A DNA stretch of 64,000 nucleotides, from NCBI GenBank assembly GCA_008828725.1, contig MEHQ01002858.1, positions 89,145 to 153,144 of the forward strand, in the 5' to 3' direction. The notes under the pieces were generated by a model. It saw only the letters and a program-made list of their open reading frames with translations. It searched no databases and had not been told where the DNA came from. The position numbers and the translations under genes were made by a program. This DNA is from Saccharina japonica. Taxonomy: Eukaryota; Sar; Phaeophyceae; Laminariales; Laminariaceae. Position 1 is the first letter of the stretch. Every line of letters begins with the position of its first letter. This document shows positions 1-10,255 of this stretch, in pieces.

Positions 1-925
1 CCCCTTCCTTCTCCTCCTCATCCTCCTCCTCCCCTGCCACCCACCCGACACGCCTTCCATCCCCAGCCCTTCCTCCGACCCCCTCCCCACCTCCCACTTG
101 TCTTTCCTTCTCTTCTCCCACGTGCCTACTTCCACCACCACCACTACCACCACCACCACCACCATCACCGCCCCCGTTCCTGTCCATACAGCCGCGACTC
201 CTATCAACGACGTCACGCCCATCATCCTGGGCGTTTCGAATACCACCATCGCTGCCGCCGCCGCCACCTCCACCACCACGGTCTCCGCCGGCCCCGCTCC
301 CACCCCCTGACGGGTCGCCACTTATACCGCCGATCTCTACTTCCCTCACTTCCTCCTCCTGCTGTTGTTGTTGTTGTTGTTGATGCTGCTGCTGCGGCGA
401 CGGCTGCGGCTGAGGCTCTTGTAGTAAAGCCGGGAGGTCCGGAAGGCTGGAAGCCGGTGCGCGGGCGACCGTGATGCGTCGATGCTTGGCGCCCACCACC
501 ACCATCACCGCGCTGCCGCCACCGCCGCCGCCGCCGCCGCCGCGTGGCTGTCTGGCGGGAAGCTCACCCCTGCTGTATGCTGCGTTACCGCTGCTACTGT
601 CGCCGCCGCTGTTAACGCCACAGTCGCCGCGACCGTTACTTGTGTCGTTACCGTTACCTGTACCGTTACCGGTACCGTTACCGGTACCGTTACCATTACC
701 GATACCGTTTCCGATACCGTTACCGTTACCGTTACCGGTACCGATACCGTTACTGTCACCGATACCGTTACCGTCTCTATGCCTTTTCTTCGTGTTGGTG
801 ATGGCGGTAGTGGCGGTGGTGGTGGTAGCTTCACGAGGTGGGTTTGAGGGGATGAGCCCATCCAGCATAGCGAGCTGGGTGGCCTCTGTCCCGAGGAAGT
901 GGTGGCAAGTCGCGCAGACTATGAC
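1..925 (-). CDS. Partial exon, Gly-dipeptide-rich protein with CxxC motif (runs off left edge)
   Basis: I checked every codon of the minus frame from 925 to 2: 308 codons with no stop. The codon just upstream is the TAG of a splice acceptor (tattattag then GTC), so this is an internal or last exon with no initiator. It begins VIVCATCHHFLGTEATQLAM, a Cys-x-x-Cys motif that could bind zinc. Next come a Thr-rich stretch and about 20 Gly-Asn/Gly-Thr/Gly-Ile dipeptides, encoded by the GGTAAC-type hexamer repeat at 641-776. Then follow a Gly9 run, a Pro/Gln segment with a Gln8 run, and Gly/Asp-rich and Glu-rich acidic tracts to the window edge. The composition suggests a disordered nuclear or regulatory protein; the family is not recognised. 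GC-rich repeat DNA often stays open by chance, so a transcript would be needed to confirm it. Confidence 0.5.
641..776. repeat. Hexanucleotide repeat (GTTACC/GGTACC)
   Basis: About 22 head-to-tail units alternate GTTACC, GGTACC and GATACC. On the minus strand, in frame with the surrounding exon, they encode Gly-Asn, Gly-Thr and Gly-Ile dipeptides. The hexamer length keeps any expansion in frame. Confidence 0.85.
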
Positions 926-1011
926 CTAATAATATGTATGCATACGTGGACGGGAACAATGCACAGGAACGACAGAGAAAATGAAAAAACGGACAAACGA
1001 AGAAGCGAACA

Positions 1012-1105
1012 AAACAAATAAGGAAATAAGGAAATAAGGAAATAAGGAAATAAGGAAAAAAAATAAGGAAATCGTAAGGAAATAAGGAAACAAGGAAATA
1101 AGGAA
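1012..1105. repeat. AAATAAGG octamer microsatellite
   Basis: Imperfect tandem GGAAATAA units in A-rich DNA upstream of the left-edge minus-strand exon. No coding signal is seen in 926-1790 apart from short shadow frames. Confidence 0.85.
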
Positions 1106-1797
1106 ATGATTAAACAAATAAAGACACAAACAAACATAAAAACAAGAAGCACACAAAAAACTAATCAGGAAAGACGTACAAACCAAAGAACGAAAGAAAC
1201 AATAAAGATGAAGGGCAAAAAGCTGAACGCAAAAAGCGGCGGAGTACTATTTTTTCATTTTTGTCTGCTGGCAGGAAAACGCTTGTCGTTCACGAGCGGC
1301 CGTAGTCATATGACCATGGGGGGGGGGCTGATGCCTGATGGCTCATGGATTCGTGGTGGGTTTGCTATACTTGCAAGAATAGATCGAACAAGACACGTCC
1401 ACACTGATAAGAGAGACAGCGCGGGACGAGCCGGATGGAGCGCAAAAGAAACTCGCCCCCCGGGTGTGTGTGCCCGTGTTCTGCAGGGTACCAATAATTC
1501 CATCGCCGGACAGAGTGGCATGAGGCAAGGCTTGCCTCGTTAGCCTAAACTGCCAAATTACCCCCAGGTATCTACTTTTGTTACCCGTAAAATACGCAAG
1601 GTAACACACACAGACACCCCTAGGCCCTAGGACGAATTTCCGAGACAAGTTTCTCCGAAACTACTAGGGGGGTATATAATAGGGCAAACACAACATAAAT
1701 TTGGCGGCGTTGGGAAGATCTCTCGTGGAGAGATATTTCGGTAAAAGAGATATCGCTCGGCATTCGCACCCTCCCCGTTGCCGACAAAATCAGCTTA

Positions 1798-1886
1798 TTA
1801 ACCCATTCAGAACTGAAAAAAAACATCCCACACTAATTCCAAGTAGTTTTTCCCCAAACGTGTGGGACCAGTTCTTAAGGGGTTAA
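1798..1886. mobile_element. piggyBac-like MITE, copy 1
   Basis: An 81-bp core (1802-1882) is flanked by TTAA on both sides (1798-1801 and 1883-1886). The ends begin CCC and finish GGG, and the inverted termini share the word AAGAACTG/CAGAACTG. The centre carries the family words CACACTAATTCCAAGTAG and TCCCCAAA. TTAA target sites with CCC/GGG ends are the hallmark of piggyBac elements. No transposase is encoded, so it would be non-autonomous. Confidence 0.75.
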
Positions 1887-2011
1887 AACACTAGTTCGAG
1901 GCAACGAGGTATGTAATATTTGTGTGATATCAAGTGCCCTGGTACACGGTAAATATCGGCATCGCGCGATGGCTTTGGGGCTTCAAAAGGGAACATTGCC
2001 GGAGGCAGGGG

Positions 2012-2115
2012 GGGGGAGGGGGGGGGGGGGGTACTCGATATTCATGCATGGCCGTAGGCGTATGACCATAGACACAGTGCCGGGACGGAGCATGAGCATG
2101 TCGGGTCTTCGCCGA
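2012..2115 (+). repeat. Dispersed G-run repeat (copy near 2 kb)
   Basis: A G run is followed by GTACTCGATATTCATGCATGG, then CCGTAGGCGTATGACCATAG and GCCGGGACGGAGCA. The same ordered words recur about ten times in the window (8.8, 10.2, 15.5, 37.6, 40.8, 42.7, 44.9-45.2 and 46.0 kb). Confidence 0.8.
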
Positions 2116-2254
2116 GTTTCAGCATCGGCAACACGGAAACGGTACGAGGCGTTCTAAATAGGGGTTAGGGGTTGGGGAGGCTTGCATTTGTGTCCGAACT
2201 ACCGTATAACACGGAAGAAAGCACACCCCCCTTAGATAACACACACCCACATAA

Positions 2255-2312
2255 GCACACCGGGTGATAATTTTTTTACTTCGTTTTTTTACCGTCACTT
2301 TATCACCGGGGG
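2255..2312. mobile_element. Short hairpin repeat, GCACACC-GGTGATAA family, copy 1
   Basis: Ends read GCACACCGGGTGATAA and TTATCACCGGGGG around a T-rich centre, an inverted repeat. A second copy lies at 3,054-3,106. Both are preceded by a GTTAGATA(A/G)CACAC word. Confidence 0.6.
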
Positions 2313-2394
2313 TACGTTAGATAACACACACCCCCCCTACGCGTGTACGCCTGAAAACAGTGTCAAACTCCACACTTATCACACCACCTGGTGG

Positions 2395-2700
2395 ATGGAT
2401 ATCATTCACCATTCACAATCAACCCGCACCGACATGGACACCAGCATGGAGGCAACTGCTGCACCCCCTCACAGTGGGCCGAACGAGTCTGCGGCTTCGA
2501 CCCCACCTGTAGCTGCTGCTGCCGCGCCTCGGGCGACGATCATGTCGTTTTTCTCTGGGACCAACGCGCTTACCGGTACTGGCACTAAAGTTATCACGTC
2601 TTCGGCCGCCGTGTGCCAAGCCCCGGCTACTGGTACCGGTACCGGTACAGGCGAAGCACCTGCAGCACTTGCGGTGCGACCCTCGGGGTTTCATCAATGA
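2395..2700. other. GC-rich candidate exon, strand undecided
   Basis: The + frame from 2,395 gives 101 codons rich in Ala/Thr with a short Thr-Gly run. A minus frame over the same bases is also open and Ala/Val-rich. The GGTACC hexamers at 2,630-2,650 resemble those of the left-edge exon. I cannot choose the strand, and the frame may be a by-product of GC-rich repeats. Confidence 0.22.
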
Positions 2701-2794
2701 GTACCTTATGGTACCGGTACCGGTAACCGTTTTCCGGTATCGTAGCAAGGCCGGGATTTTTGCTGTTATCCCCGGGTTTCAAGCGTTTGCCTCA

Positions 2795-2990
2795 CTAACA
2801 TACCCCCTGTATTCTGGCCGGGGTCTGTTCACACTCACTCCATAGCAATCATTGATATACCGTTATCACATCCTCCCATTACCACACCCCCTGAATCTGG
2901 TCGGGGTCTGTTAACTCTCCTTATCAACAAATAATGCCGTTAGCACACCCCGTCGTTGTCACACCCTCTCGTTACCACACCCCCTAGCTG
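2795..2990. repeat. Degenerate two-unit tandem repeat
   Basis: Two units of about 80 bp share ACCCCCTG, then TCTGGCCGGGGTCTGTT or TCTGGTCGGGGTCTGTT, then a ...CCGTTA/CACACC... tail. No reading frame spans it. Confidence 0.6.
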
Positions 2991-3053
2991 CAGGGCTCTC
3001 GTGCATGGTGTTCATCACCGGGGATGCGTTAGATAGCACACCCCTCCACAACA

Positions 3054-3106
3054 GCACACCCGGTGATAATATTTTTAAATGCCAAAATGTTATCACCGGG
3101 GTGTGC
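3054..3106. mobile_element. Short hairpin repeat, GCACACC-GGTGATAA family, copy 2
   Basis: GCACACCCGGTGATAA and TTATCACCGGGGTGTGC form a near-perfect 16-base inverted repeat around a 20-base A/T-rich loop. Just downstream, TTCTTCCGTGTTATACGG is the reverse complement of a word at 2,202-2,220, so a larger inverted segment may be involved. Confidence 0.65.
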
Positions 3107-3548
3107 TTTCTTCCGTGTTATACGGTATATAGACCTCGCCTGGACGTATATATATATATTAACATGCAGGGAAGTTTTTGTTCGACGCTTGCTTGCACGC
3201 AGGAAAATGCCACGTACCTATACACCACTCCTGCGTGCCCACACCACCATTAAAAAGACCGCAGCTCTTTGTCCAGCTGTGTCCCGCTCTATCTGAGCCC
3301 CCAAGAAAGGAGAGACTATTGATTGGTTGAAGGTTGACTCTTTCGTCTCTCACCTCGTTTCTGTTGGCCAGCGTCTGGTGCACAACTATCGGCGCGGCCC
3401 CTCCCACGACCTCGCCCTTCTCCAGCGCTCTTGCTGTGCGCACCTGGGACGAACGGGGCGGCTTAACTAAATCACTATCATCAGCGGACCGAGAGTATAT
3501 AACTTCATGATCACTGCACTTACGGTAGACTGAGATCGTATCTACATG

Positions 3549-3640
3549 CACATACAGTACGTAAACAAGATGGATTTGAGGAAGTGACCCCTTGTCCATA
3601 CAGTACGTAAACAAAATGGATTCGAGGAAGTGACTCCTTG
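3549..3640. repeat. 47-bp direct duplication
   Basis: CATACAGTACGTAAACAA followed by ATGGATT(T/C)GAGGAAGTGAC occurs twice in tandem with few differences. Not coding. Confidence 0.75.
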
Positions 3641-3844
3641 CCCCTTGCCCCCCCCCCCCCAGCTGTACGTGTAGCTGTTGCTGCTCATCTCTCTCCTGTG
3701 TTGGTGCCAGTGTGCACGTGCCTGGTCTTCCCTTCCGGAGACACCTGGCGGTGTGATGTTTACGTGTGCTTACAAGTCACAGCGCAGAGTTGCTTCGCTG
3801 CTGAAAGCACGGGATCACACAGCAACCCTACAAGTACGCTACGC

Positions 3845-4660
3845 TATCAGTATACCATAGATGCTCCCAGTATCTGGGAGTAAAGTGAACTATTTTCGAG
3901 AAAAACGCTACGCTGTCAGTATAGCACCGATGCTCCCAGTATCTGGAAGTAAAGCAAAGTATTTCCGAGAAAAAATACTCCAGATACTTCGTGTACTCGC
4001 AGTATTTCGGGTTTTATGTACTTCGGATACTGCGAGTACTCGAAGTATTTCGAGATTCTGTACTGCGGATACTGCCAATACTCCCCAAGTATTTGGGGGT
4101 CCGATACCGCGGGCACCCCTTGTACTCGCAGTATTTTGGGCCTTCAGTACTGCTCATACTGGCAGTACTCGCAGTATTAAGGCCGTCAGTACTCGAATAC
4201 TCTCAGTACTCCAAGTACGAAATGTACTCGGTATTTCGAGTATACTCGAAGCATGAAGTATACTGGGGGCACCTGTGCATCATGTTAAGAACTCGGACTA
4301 TTAGTCATACGTAGGTTATTGGAGCATGTGACTGACGTTTGCAACATGTCACATCTCACAGACGCTTCCAGTACCTGAAAGTCTAATCAGAGTTATGTCG
4401 AGAAACATTAGTCCAGGGAGGTTCTGTGCTGCGGACACGCGGATACTGCCTGATACTGCAAGTGTTTCGGAGTACGATGCTGCGAGTACTGCTTGTACAC
4501 GGGGTACTGTACTGATCATACTCCCAGTACTCGCAGTATTTGAGCCTTCAGTACTGCTCATACTCCCAGTACTCGCAGGCTTTAGGAAGCCAGCACTCTA
4601 CTGTAATACTGCTTGTCAGTACTCGTACTCGGAGTACGAAAAGTACTCGATACTCTCAGC
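3845..4660. repeat. Degenerate GTACTCGCAGTATTT minisatellite
   Basis: An 800-base field of diverged tandem units built on AGTACTCGCAGTATTT, ATACTGC and TACTCGAAGTA. Related ORFs on both strands are by-products of the repeat. Many units are self-complementary (AGTACT). Confidence 0.75.
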
Positions 4661-5533
4661 ACGGCAAGGAGACGTGCGTATACACATCATACGCACCGAC
4701 CATCCCTTGACAGCTGTCTCCCGACGTTCTGCAGCCAAGCTATCCACCAGTTCCACCATCCTCTCAAGAGGCAATGCTGCTGTTGTGCTGCTGCTGCTGC
4801 TGCTGTTGCTGTGCTGCTGTGCTGCTGTGAGCTGTGCTGCAGTAAAAGTCGGGAGGCAACTTGCTCGTGGTCCCTGTAGCGTGCTGCTGTGCACTGCTGT
4901 GTGTTGTGCTCCAGTAGAGGTAGAGAGACAACTGCTTGTGGCCCCTTCAACTGGCGAAGAACGCAGCCAAGCTACAACAAGGTGTGGCAGTGGCTGGGAG
5001 AGCCTTGAGTGGTTTCTTGGTGCTCGGCCGGCAACGGGACTTCTGGCTTCTGGAGCAGAGTAAGTGATGGCATGGCAGCTGGGACCTGGGGACACTGCAC
5101 CCCTCACTCACTCTGTCCGGAAAATTAAGTGCTGTTTGACATGAAATATGATTATAAAACATCCTTATATTTTCGAATCAGAAGGTTCCCGAACCGGCAC
5201 ATGTTGCCCCGCAATTTCTCTCTCTGGCACGCTGTCAAAGGCAGTGCCATAGTGCCATCACCGTTGCGACCATCGTACAAGCTGCATCACATCAACGCAG
5301 CGGTGAAACAAGGCTTCCGGGGAGATCCTGAGTCATTCGGGAACGTGAGTTAACCTGGTGTACTGCTTGCTGTGTTGAGGCCCGTTCCGTTCCCAAAGTG
5401 GACCAGCCACCTGCTATGATTTCATCATTTTACATTCTCGAAAACTCCTGTGTGTGTGAAAAAGGCAGTGAAAGGCACCGTCCTCTGCTGACTTTTATGC
5501 ACAGACCATGGATGGGTACATGCCCCTCTTGCC

Positions 5534-5534
<1 letters not shown>

Positions 5535-5574
<40 letters not shown>

Positions 5575-5606
5575 GGCTGCGGCTGCTGCTGCTGCTGCTG
5601 CTGCTG
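5535..5606. repeat. (CTG)n trinucleotide tract
   Basis: About 24 CTG/CGG triplets. Frames across it give homopolymers of Leu, Cys, Ala, Gln or Ser and are not genes. A shorter CTG tract lies at 4,779-4,830. Confidence 0.9.
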
Positions 5607-5639
5607 TATCCCACCGGTGCGAAATGCAAAGCGGGGGTA

Positions 5640-6883
5640 AAGTGAACAGCGACATCGGTCGTCAAGTCGGCAGCCAATATATGTGGCATGTAGCAAAGCG
5701 CGTGTTTGTCATCAGGTACGTACTCGTACTCCGTATCATACCAGGCACCTGGTCCGAACTCGTACGATACGAGTACGCATGTTCGTGAAAATTACTTGCC
5801 GAGACCCCGCCGACTTGAAGTTTGGTTGCTGGTGCAGCGTGCAGCGTGCGCAGGCATTGCATATATGTGGTGTGTGTCGCGAACTTCTATTCGGTGCGGT
5901 GCAGCAAGGGCTCGTGGTTCGTCGATCTCGCCGGCCGGGCCTCAAACACAACTTCAACCCTCAAACGCCAAATTTGCTGCCATTCTTGCTGTCACAGAAA
6001 TTGCCCGAACGCCCCAACTCACCACTAACCAATACGGTACGTACACAGCAGCGGGCCTGTACGTACATGAATATATACCTGGTTCGTATGGCATCCGCCA
6101 GAGTGTCACTTCACAAGCACCCAAAGCAGAACTACGATTATGCTGCTGCTATTAATATATTAATATGAATACTGCGACATACTGTTTTTTTTGTGTCTTG
6201 TTGTGTATTTCGTCTGCTGTTTGTATATACGAGCCCAACCCTGTCTGTCGTGCGAAATAAGAACGGAGTGTTATCATACGAGGGTGCTCGTATGTACTCG
6301 TACTGCACTGTTTATCAAGATGGGTTACTCGTTTGCCTCTTCTTGCAAGCAAGCGTGGTCCTGTTTTGTGAGCCGAGCTGTATTTGTTGTTGTTTTTTGT
6401 CTCTGTCGGCACACGCACCCGTGTACGAGTGCCGCCAATAATCACCTGGCAATTGCTTTTTGGACAGATTACGTGATCGTGCGGGCATAATAGGATGGGT
6501 TACTTGTGCAACTTGCCACCTCCCACCTTGGGCACGTCCCCCCGGCCCTGTGTTCCTGTTTTTGTGTGTGCCCGACAGGCCTTCCTTTTTCGTTTCTGTC
6601 TGCACGCACCCGAAGTGCCACTACTATATAACCACTCGATAGCCGCCAAATAACCGACAATTGCTCCACCTCGTAAAGAACTTATCACGCTAAAGATACG
6701 AGTACTTTCCGATACTACTACAGTGCGTACTGCCTACCTGTCTTTATACAGTATACCATACCTGGTATTTACTGACGGCTTGGTTGTCGAGGAACGCTTT
6801 ACTAGTTTCACTGCGACCCCCGCGCACTGCTGCGTACGGGTACGGCGCCCTCTGGTTGTATAGTAACGCGAAACGACGGAACC
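5640..6883. other. No gene seen (1.2 kb)
   Basis: Mixed sequence rich in GTAC and TACGAGTA words. Only short random frames on either strand; no splice-framed protein-like stretch recognised. Confidence 0.5.
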
Positions 6884-7338
6884 ATGACCAGGGACGGGAA
6901 TAGGGATGGGGCCGGGCGCGGAACCCTGCGCGACTGGCGATTGGCCGTAGTATCGGCGCTCGTCCGAGTCCTCGTGCGAGTTCCGTCATGGAAAAGTAAG
7001 AAGCAACGCAACGAGGCCGCACACATGAACGACAACGGTAGTACTGGTACTGCTACTCCTTCTGCTGCTGCTGCTACTACTGCTGCTGCTGCTGCTGCTG
7101 CCACTACTACTGCTGCTGCTACTGCTGCTACTGCTGCTACTGCTACTCCTGCTGTTTCTGGGTTTGTTCCAGTAGGAGGAGGAGGAGTGATGGGAACAGC
7201 GGCGTCTGTGGTTGAAGAGGAAGCAGCGCCGGCACGCGAGGCGACGGGAGGGGGCGGCGGGGCTTGGGAGATCAACCTCGTTATCCGCTTCGAGGACATC
7301 TCGGGGATCCGTCCGTTGGCCGAGGGAACGGCTTGCAG
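6884..7338 (+). CDS. Protein kinase gene, candidate first exon (linker and start of kinase fold)
   Basis: Open from ATG 6,884 to a good donor (TGC AG|gtgagc, phase 2). Residues 46-80 are a low-complexity Ala/Thr tract encoded by a CTG-type repeat. The exon ends WEINLVIRFEDISGIRPLAEG, which fits the strand-1/glycine-loop entry of a TKL kinase. A later ATG at 7,024 could equally be the start. It lies upstream of, and on the same strand as, clear kinase C-lobe exons from 11,213, so I infer one gene. The exon or exons with strand 2, the VAIK lysine and helix C were not found. The next recognised exon starts in phase 0, so at least one exon is missing. Confidence 0.5.
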
Positions 7339-7804
7339 GTGAGCACGATTATTTGAGCGCGCCATTTTACGACGCAAAATGCAGCTATTAAATGGCTGCC
7401 TGTCGCAACTATTCTTGAAAATATAATTATTTGCCTTCTTTTTTTTTCTAATTTTTGTTTTGCGCTCGTCTGATGTTGTCTCTGTGGTGTTCTCTTTTTG
7501 TTTTGCGTGATTGCCCGGGGGTCGCGAGCAACATGGTGTGAATGTGAATGTGCCCCCCTGTCCACCAGGAAGGTCGGTTTGTACGTACGCATGATACGTA
7601 CGTAAGGTTGCGTGTTTTCGCATTGTTTTGTCGCGCGGGGGGGGGGTAGGGGACGTCGGTTAGATGACAATTTCTGTAAAAGAAAATAGAAATCCGCGGG
7701 ACAGAAGACTATTCATAGTGAGCGCAAGCAAGCAAGCTAGCTAGGGTTGGAAAAAGTCCGGAGCATTATTAGATTTTGCCCTTTTCACTCGTCTTGTGCC
7801 GTAG

Positions 7805-7969
7805 GGAGAGGGGGTCACAGAAGAAGAGGCAAACGCCAAAAAGGAACGCCGGTTTGTTCCAGAGTATTCTGAAATCACAGCGCAGTTTGTGCAGCTTACA
7901 AGGAAGCAGTGGAAGCAAACGGCGATAATTTTGAGAAGCGCTGGGGAACAGCAGCTCCGTCTGGAGCAA
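7805..7969 (+). CDS. Candidate exon, charged helical segment (unknown protein)
   Basis: A polypyrimidine tract and acceptor (cttgtgccgtag) precede 55 open codons in phase 0, ending at CAA|gtaacc, also phase 0. The peptide contains TEEEANAKKERRFVPEYSE and QFVQLTRKQWKQTAIILRSA, which reads as a charged amphipathic helix. It does not fit the frame of the preceding kinase exon. The contig has an ambiguous base 35 bases downstream, so it may belong to a gene cut by an assembly gap. Family not recognised. Confidence 0.35.
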
Positions 7970-8003
7970 GTAACCCGGATTAAGAAGTTGCTTTGTTCCC
8001 CAC

Positions 8004-8004
8004 N
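8004..8004. other. Ambiguous base N
   Basis: The only N in the window. It lies exactly where similarity to the SINE core begins on its right side, so it may mark a low-quality join. Confidence 0.95.
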
Positions 8005-8216
8005 TGCCTTGCATTTTTATCGCGAGATGATTTCAGCACTTTCTTCCCTCGTCGACTTGCGTCGGATTTTCCGCCTACCCACGCCACCAAGGCGCTCTCA
8101 GCGTTTTGTTCCTTATATTTTTTTCAAATAAAGCCAAAATCTCACCACGGTACGATTTGAACTCGGGTACCAATGCTAGCAGCCTTTGAAGCTGACCACT
8201 AGTCCACCGACGTGAT
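8005..8216 (-). mobile_element. tRNA-related SINE, copy 1 (3' part missing)
   Basis: Read on minus, it opens with a tRNA-like head: an A-box-like TGGACTAGTGGTCAGC and a B-box-like GAGTTCAAATC. Next come GAGAGCGC and GCGTGGGTA words, then the SINE core GACGAGGGAAGAAAGTGCTG and CTCGCGATAAAAATGCAAGG shared with copies at 50.1, 57.9 and 63.2 kb. The expected 3' part and poly(A) are absent: similarity stops at the N at 8,004. Confidence 0.75.
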
Positions 8217-8219
8217 TGC

Positions 8220-8747
8220 TCATGCCTGGACTCTGTTTTGCCACCCCTCTTTTCGAGGAACGATTTCATGACAGATTGCTCCCGGGAAAAAGAAGGGGTC
8301 AACGGCTTTCATGCGGCGAGACTTCGGCAGTCTTTGGGCAACGACATACCCACACACCTCCTGAATGGCGCTCAGCTTCTCCAACGACTGCGTAGACACG
8401 TGCACGTGTGTTGCGAAATTGTTGTGCTTCGCTAATGTCTTCTTAACCGACGGCTCGTCCATGACCTTCTGCACGGGTACAGTAGTTATATTTTGTGGGC
8501 CGCGCAGCCGTGCCATTCCTGGTTGGGAAGGAGCGTCGTGCCAGCCTTCTTGATGTTCGAGGCGGTATCGGTTCTGGTTGGTTCTCAACGTGACGGCCGT
8601 GTCAGCAGTGCCGAGCACGTCGGGGTCCTCGACGAGATGCTGAACGATCCTCCCAGCATGGTGAGAACCGGAGAATTGCCGGCACGAGAGGGTCGCATGA
8701 CTGGTGTGTCGGTCCCCCTGACTAATATACTGCGCCGTTGAGCCCAT
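8220..8747 (-). CDS. Hypothetical 175-codon ORF
   Basis: An intact frame from ATG 8,747 to TGA 8,220 with no low-complexity runs. The C-terminal half is mixed and charged, for example SRRMKAVDPFFFPGAI near the end. It abuts the head of a SINE. No family recognised and no splice signals examined with confidence. It could be a remnant of a transposon ORF. A GC-rich + frame overlaps it, so coding status is uncertain. Confidence 0.3.
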   Translation of the reverse strand: MGSTAQYISQGDRHTSHATLSCRQFSGSHHAGRIVQHLVEDPDVLGTADTAVTLRTNQNRYRLEHQEGWHDAPSQPGMARLRGPQNITTVPVQKVMDEPSVKKTLAKHNNFATHVHVSTQSLEKLSAIQEVCGYVVAQRLPKSRRMKAVDPFFFPGAICHEIVPRKEGWQNRVQA

Positions 8748-8814
8748 GCCCGAGGTATGGGGTGTGCAACGAACGGGGCTGAACGGGGTGTGGTGCGAAC
8801 GAGCAAGAGCGGGG

Positions 8815-8905
8815 CGCAGGGGGGGGGAGGGGGGTACTCATTTGTTGCTTGCCTTAGTCACTTGACCATTGACCACGCATCCCTTTCCAGACGGAGCACC
8901 GTTCC
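8815..8905 (+). repeat. Dispersed G-run repeat, diverged copy
   Basis: G-run, GGGTACTCATT, TTGACCATTGACCA and AGACGGAGCAC follow in the family order. A second G-run with AGGGGGGAG follows at 8,946. Confidence 0.6.
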
Positions 8906-9142
8906 TACCCCTAATAGAGACACCTCCAACATTCGGGCGCTCATTAGGGGGGAGGGGGGGGGGTGCAGCGTTACAGAATGGGTTGCCGAAAAATTATGAG
9001 CTTTCATCATGTGATGGAAGCTCAAATTTCTCACCCGCAACATGACTTTCGAAGACTCTAGAAGACATTTTTTGTGTTCGCGCAAAAACCGACGACCAGC
9101 ATTTCCTATGCTCCTCGTAGTGCTAGGACAAACATACTATTA

Positions 9143-9255
9143 ATACTACGGGGGGGGACATAGTAATGAGGACCAAATATGGTTAGTAAAAATACTGGAA
9201 TATATAGGTTTTTGTGTATGTCATGGGTCCTGAATACTATGGTTGCCCGTATTAC
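9143..9255 (-). mobile_element. TACGG-GGACCATAGTA MITE, copy 1 (inverted)
   Basis: Ends TACTACGGGG...ACATAGTA and TACTATGGTTGCCCGTATTA are inverted repeats. The centre AATATATAGGTTTTTGTGT is the reverse complement of the centre of the copy at 18.6 kb. Confidence 0.7.
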
Positions 9256-9523
9256 GTAATGAACAATATCGTTATATGCGTGTATATATGATACCCGGTG
9301 TAGTTTCCACTTGAAGAGGTCAGCCGGTCGGAAGACATTGCCTTGGAAGCCAAAGACTAACTGCAATCCCTACCTATCGTGGTGTGGTGAGTCGGGGACA
9401 CATGGTGTTTGCGTCCATCGTGGGAGCAAATATGGTGTGTTAATAAAACATAGAGGCGGTATAGTTACATGGGTTTTTGGAGGTCCATCGTGGATTCTGA
9501 TTACTATGCCCTGCCTCCCCCCC

Positions 9524-9622
9524 CCCCGCGGCAATAGCAATAAGGTATGGGTAGCTCTCACTGCAATAGGACCCCCCCGCGGCAATAGCAATAAGGTATG
9601 GGTAGCTCTCACTGTAATTGGA
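9524..9622. repeat. 51-bp direct duplication
   Basis: CCGCGGCAATAGCAATAAGG then TATGGGTAGCTCTCACTG occurs twice in tandem, each copy after a C run. Confidence 0.85.
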
Positions 9623-10149
9623 GCTCGCGCTGGTGGGTATTTTGTGAAAAACGTCGTCAACAACAACTGTATGTATGGATGTACATATGTATGCGCCGGT
9701 GGTGAAAAGCGTGAAAAGCATTTACCTATATATGTGCGAGTACTCGTATTCATTTTTTTAACGGAAACATTTCGGTCGCACGATGCGGGTCTCCGGCTCC
9801 CATCTTTTCTATACGTAGGATCTCCCGGGCTTCTTGCTTTTCTTTACGTATAGTGTGTAATATACGATAGCTGGCTTCACCCGGCTCAAAAAATCAAGGC
9901 ACGTCCTATTCCCCAAGTGGTATAATATGTGTTACGCGGCCACGTTGTAAACGTTAGCATATGTTGAGACCCACACCCGTACCCTACCCTGGTATCATAC
10001 TCACTGTTCATGTACGGCGGTAGTCGTTACTGCTGTGGTACGCAACTCGCACAGGTATCTATGACCATGGTATACAGAGGCAAGTATCGTGGGCACGCAG
10101 GGCAGGTGCAGATGAAACAAAGTCGGTCAGACCAAAACAAGTCGGTCTG

Positions 10150-10255
10150 TACGGTATGTATGCGCGGGGCGGGGGCGCGGGCAGTGGAGGGGAGGGGGGA
10201 TTGTACTCATGCCGTGCATGGCCGTAGTCTTATGGCCATAGGGGAGGGGGATGGT
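10150..10255 (+). repeat. Dispersed G-run repeat copy
   Basis: G-rich stretch, TTGTACTCATGCCGTGCATG, then GCCGTAGTCTTATGGCCATA, in the family order. Confidence 0.75.

Noticed and set aside
471-929. Overlapping + and minus ORFs at the left edge (Pro/Leu-rich and Val/Thr-rich)
   Set aside because: They are alternative frames of the hexamer repeat; the minus frame that stays open across the whole 925 bases is preferred.
5425-5696. Poly-Ala, poly-Gln and poly-Ser ORFs
   Set aside because: By-products of the CTG tract; no flanking protein-like sequence.
8137-8216. Possible tRNA gene on minus
   Set aside because: A- and B-box-like words are present, but the T stem does not pair and the sequence continues into the SINE body, so it is a SINE head.
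10010-10140. VYRGKYRG...QMKQ frame as the missing kinase glycine-loop and lysine exon
   Set aside because: Tempting match, but no acceptor gives the phase needed by the exon ending at 7,338, and a repeat begins directly after it.
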